The notes under the pieces are model-generated. The model made no database searches, was not told the DNA's origin, and saw only the letters and a list, made by a program, of their open reading frames with translations. The translations under genes were made by a program, and so were the position numbers. A stretch of DNA of 64,000 nt from Toxonevra muliebris (Eukaryota; Arthropoda; Insecta; Diptera; Pallopteridae): positions 65,156,852-65,220,851 of the forward strand of contig OY829329.1 of the NCBI GenBank assembly GCA_963691655.1, in the 5' to 3' direction. Each line of letters opens with the position of its first letter. Position 1 is the stretch's first letter. Positions 62,019 to 64,000 of the stretch are shown here, in pieces.

Positions 62019-64000
62019 CCCTAGAAAAAATGAAAGTGTTAGTGCTTTGTTGCAAATCGATTAATCGCACAATTCCTACAAAATATTATAAATACTATGC
62101 ATACGTTTGTTGAAACCAGAGAAGCGGAAGAAGAAGAATAATAATAATTAAAACAAAAGCCCACACATTTAAAGTAACATAAAGTACCTTATACAGTTTA
62201 ACTGAACGAAATCTGACGGATCTGAATCTCGAGTATCTGAAACTGAATTCGAAAGAGTTAAGTTAATGCTAAAAGAATATATCAATATATATATTTCTAT
62301 ATACATAAATATATAGAGAGCCTATGCTTTTTGCAAACAGTTTGTTGAAAAACTTTTATGACAAGAAGATCTTTAATTGTTTTCTTTATGTTTTTTTTTA
62401 AATATTTTTTATATAGAAAATAATATATACATATATATTTGAGATATGAATTTTATTTACTTAAATTTGTAATAAAACAAAAAAAAACCACATACCTAAG
62501 CTAAGCTAAAAGAAATGTTTATAAAACATTTAAAAATTAAATTAAGCATGAATTAAAAATAATCATTTCATTGGATTAACTAAAAATAACCAGATATAAA
62601 AATGAAATGTATTTTGTTAAACATATACGATACACAATAGTTACCATATTAAGTTCAATGAATGAAATGCGTGCATACCTACATAAATCTACAATATATA
62701 AAGAAAATAAAACAAAAATAATTATAAATTATAAAAGTTCTCTATTAAAAAATAATCACACACACTTCTACAAAAAAATAGAAAATAAATAAATTTGCAT
62801 CTTGTGAGTAAAATAAGAAAACTAATACAAAAAAAAAAAAAAAAATACCTAAAATAACATTAAAAATAAATAAAAAAAAAAAATTTTTGTGTGTTAACTT
62901 TGCACTTAATTTACGTGTGTTTTTGAATATAAAATTGTAATTATGTAATTATAATTATATAAGACATAAACTTAATTGATTAACATTATATTTAAATATT
63001 ATTAATTGATTGATTCGATTGCTTTTCATAAACTTTTGAGTTCCCCCTACCAAACAAAGTGCGAATTAATGCAATGTAAAACTCCTCTCCGTATAGATGC
63101 TAAATAAAATAATTTTTTTTTTTTTGCAATTTTTGTAAACTTTTAACTATAAATTTACTTAGTTTTGTTTAAATTAGTGCCTGTGTTTTTCTACTTGAAA
63201 TTTTATTTATTTTATTTACTTAATCTAAAAATTTATACATGTATATTATTATTGTATTACAATTTTTTAATTGATTTTCAACACTACCGAATTTGTTAAT
63301 CTATTATCTGCATACCTACATAAAATAAACCATAAAATAGTTAATAGTTATATAGGAGTTTTGAGAACAAAAAATTTGTAAACCCTTTTTCTTTTACTTA
63401 ATTTAAAATGAATAAAAAATTTTTTCCTTAATGTAAAACGAGCAAATGTTTCATTTCATTCATATGTGGTTGGAAAATCAATAATATAGGCAAGATAATG
63501 ACGTTGAAAGTACCTCCATGAACAAAGATTACCAGTTTATACGTGTTGTCCAATTGGAAACAAATTTCAGAAGAATTGAGCAGGCAATCAGATTTCTCTT
63601 TTCATGACTATTTCTTATAATCAGCGAATCTGTTGATGCTTTCAGCGATATAGTTCTTGCTGCCCTCTGCGTATATTTTTTTCTTTTTATTTATTTTTAC
63701 TTTTTAATAACTTTACACAAACAAAATAACATACAAAATTTGATATTAGAGAAATTTATTTGTTTATTGACTTTTTAATAATTTTTTTGTTCTCAGAATA
63801 AAACTTGATATTGTGCATTTACATGGACATCATATACATAAGTATTAATGAGTAGTAGCTATAACAAATATACGATAAAATGTTTTATTCTAGTATCGTA
63901 TAATTTTTCAAAACAGAAAAAATATAAATAAATAAAACAAACTCTAACTGCTGTGTGAACTCGAAAAATAAGAGACTCTTCGTTTTAGGTTTTAGCAATG

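Larger units (their letters stand above)
56575..64000. other. Hr38 3' UTR and downstream intergenic DNA
   Basis: No gene is recognised. The sequence is AT-rich with many A and T runs. Itemised elements are a hairpin at 57608-57680, a 110-bp MITE at 58306-58415, a repeat shared with 12.1 kb at 58819-58887, and a 1.08-kb element at 60939-62018. Open frames here are short and AT-biased. Confidence 0.6.

Overview
This is AT-rich nuclear DNA from a higher fly (Diptera, Schizophora; probably a tephritid or calyptrate, but the sequence alone does not decide). The evidence is one recognisable gene, a fly-type NR4A nuclear receptor (Hr38 / DHR38), spread over about 50 kb. Its long Asn/Gln/His runs, AT-rich introns full of short CA, TA, CAA and CATA repeats, and many small non-autonomous transposon remnants also fit a large-genome fly. 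No bacterial, viral or CRISPR features were seen.

Layout: about 1-890 is a degenerate tandem repeat. About 890-4800 is upstream low-complexity DNA with two CRE-like sites. A candidate core promoter (TATA-like plus initiator) lies near 4941-4976, just downstream of a perfect 24-bp palindrome. A likely 5' UTR with one intron (5346-6430) leads to the first coding exon (6560-7259). A 44.7-kb intron follows. It holds a CRE cluster (16.0-17.9 kb), several tandem repeats including a 526-bp higher-order array at 37.1-39.6 kb, and at least six families of MITE-like or dispersed repeats. Four further coding exons lie at 51933-52249, 53617-54867, 54951-56121 and 56318-56574, with an AATAAA signal at 56820. 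From there to 64000 I see only intergenic or extended 3' UTR sequence, with two more transposon-like elements.

All four exon junctions keep the reading frame (phases 1, 0, 0, 1) and together give a 1231-residue receptor. It has a long low-complexity activation domain carrying several SUMO consensus motifs, a complete two-zinc-finger DNA-binding domain with the NR4A A-box, and a complete ligand-binding domain ending in the NR4A-type C-terminus. NR4A genes are activity- and hormone-responsive transcription factors. The CREB-type sites upstream of the promoter and in the large intron fit that mode of control but are untested. The most novel material is the set of mobile-element families, the 526-bp array, the promoter palindrome and the intronic CRE cluster. 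I do not see convincing evidence of a second protein-coding gene. Two short open frames are listed as weak candidates.
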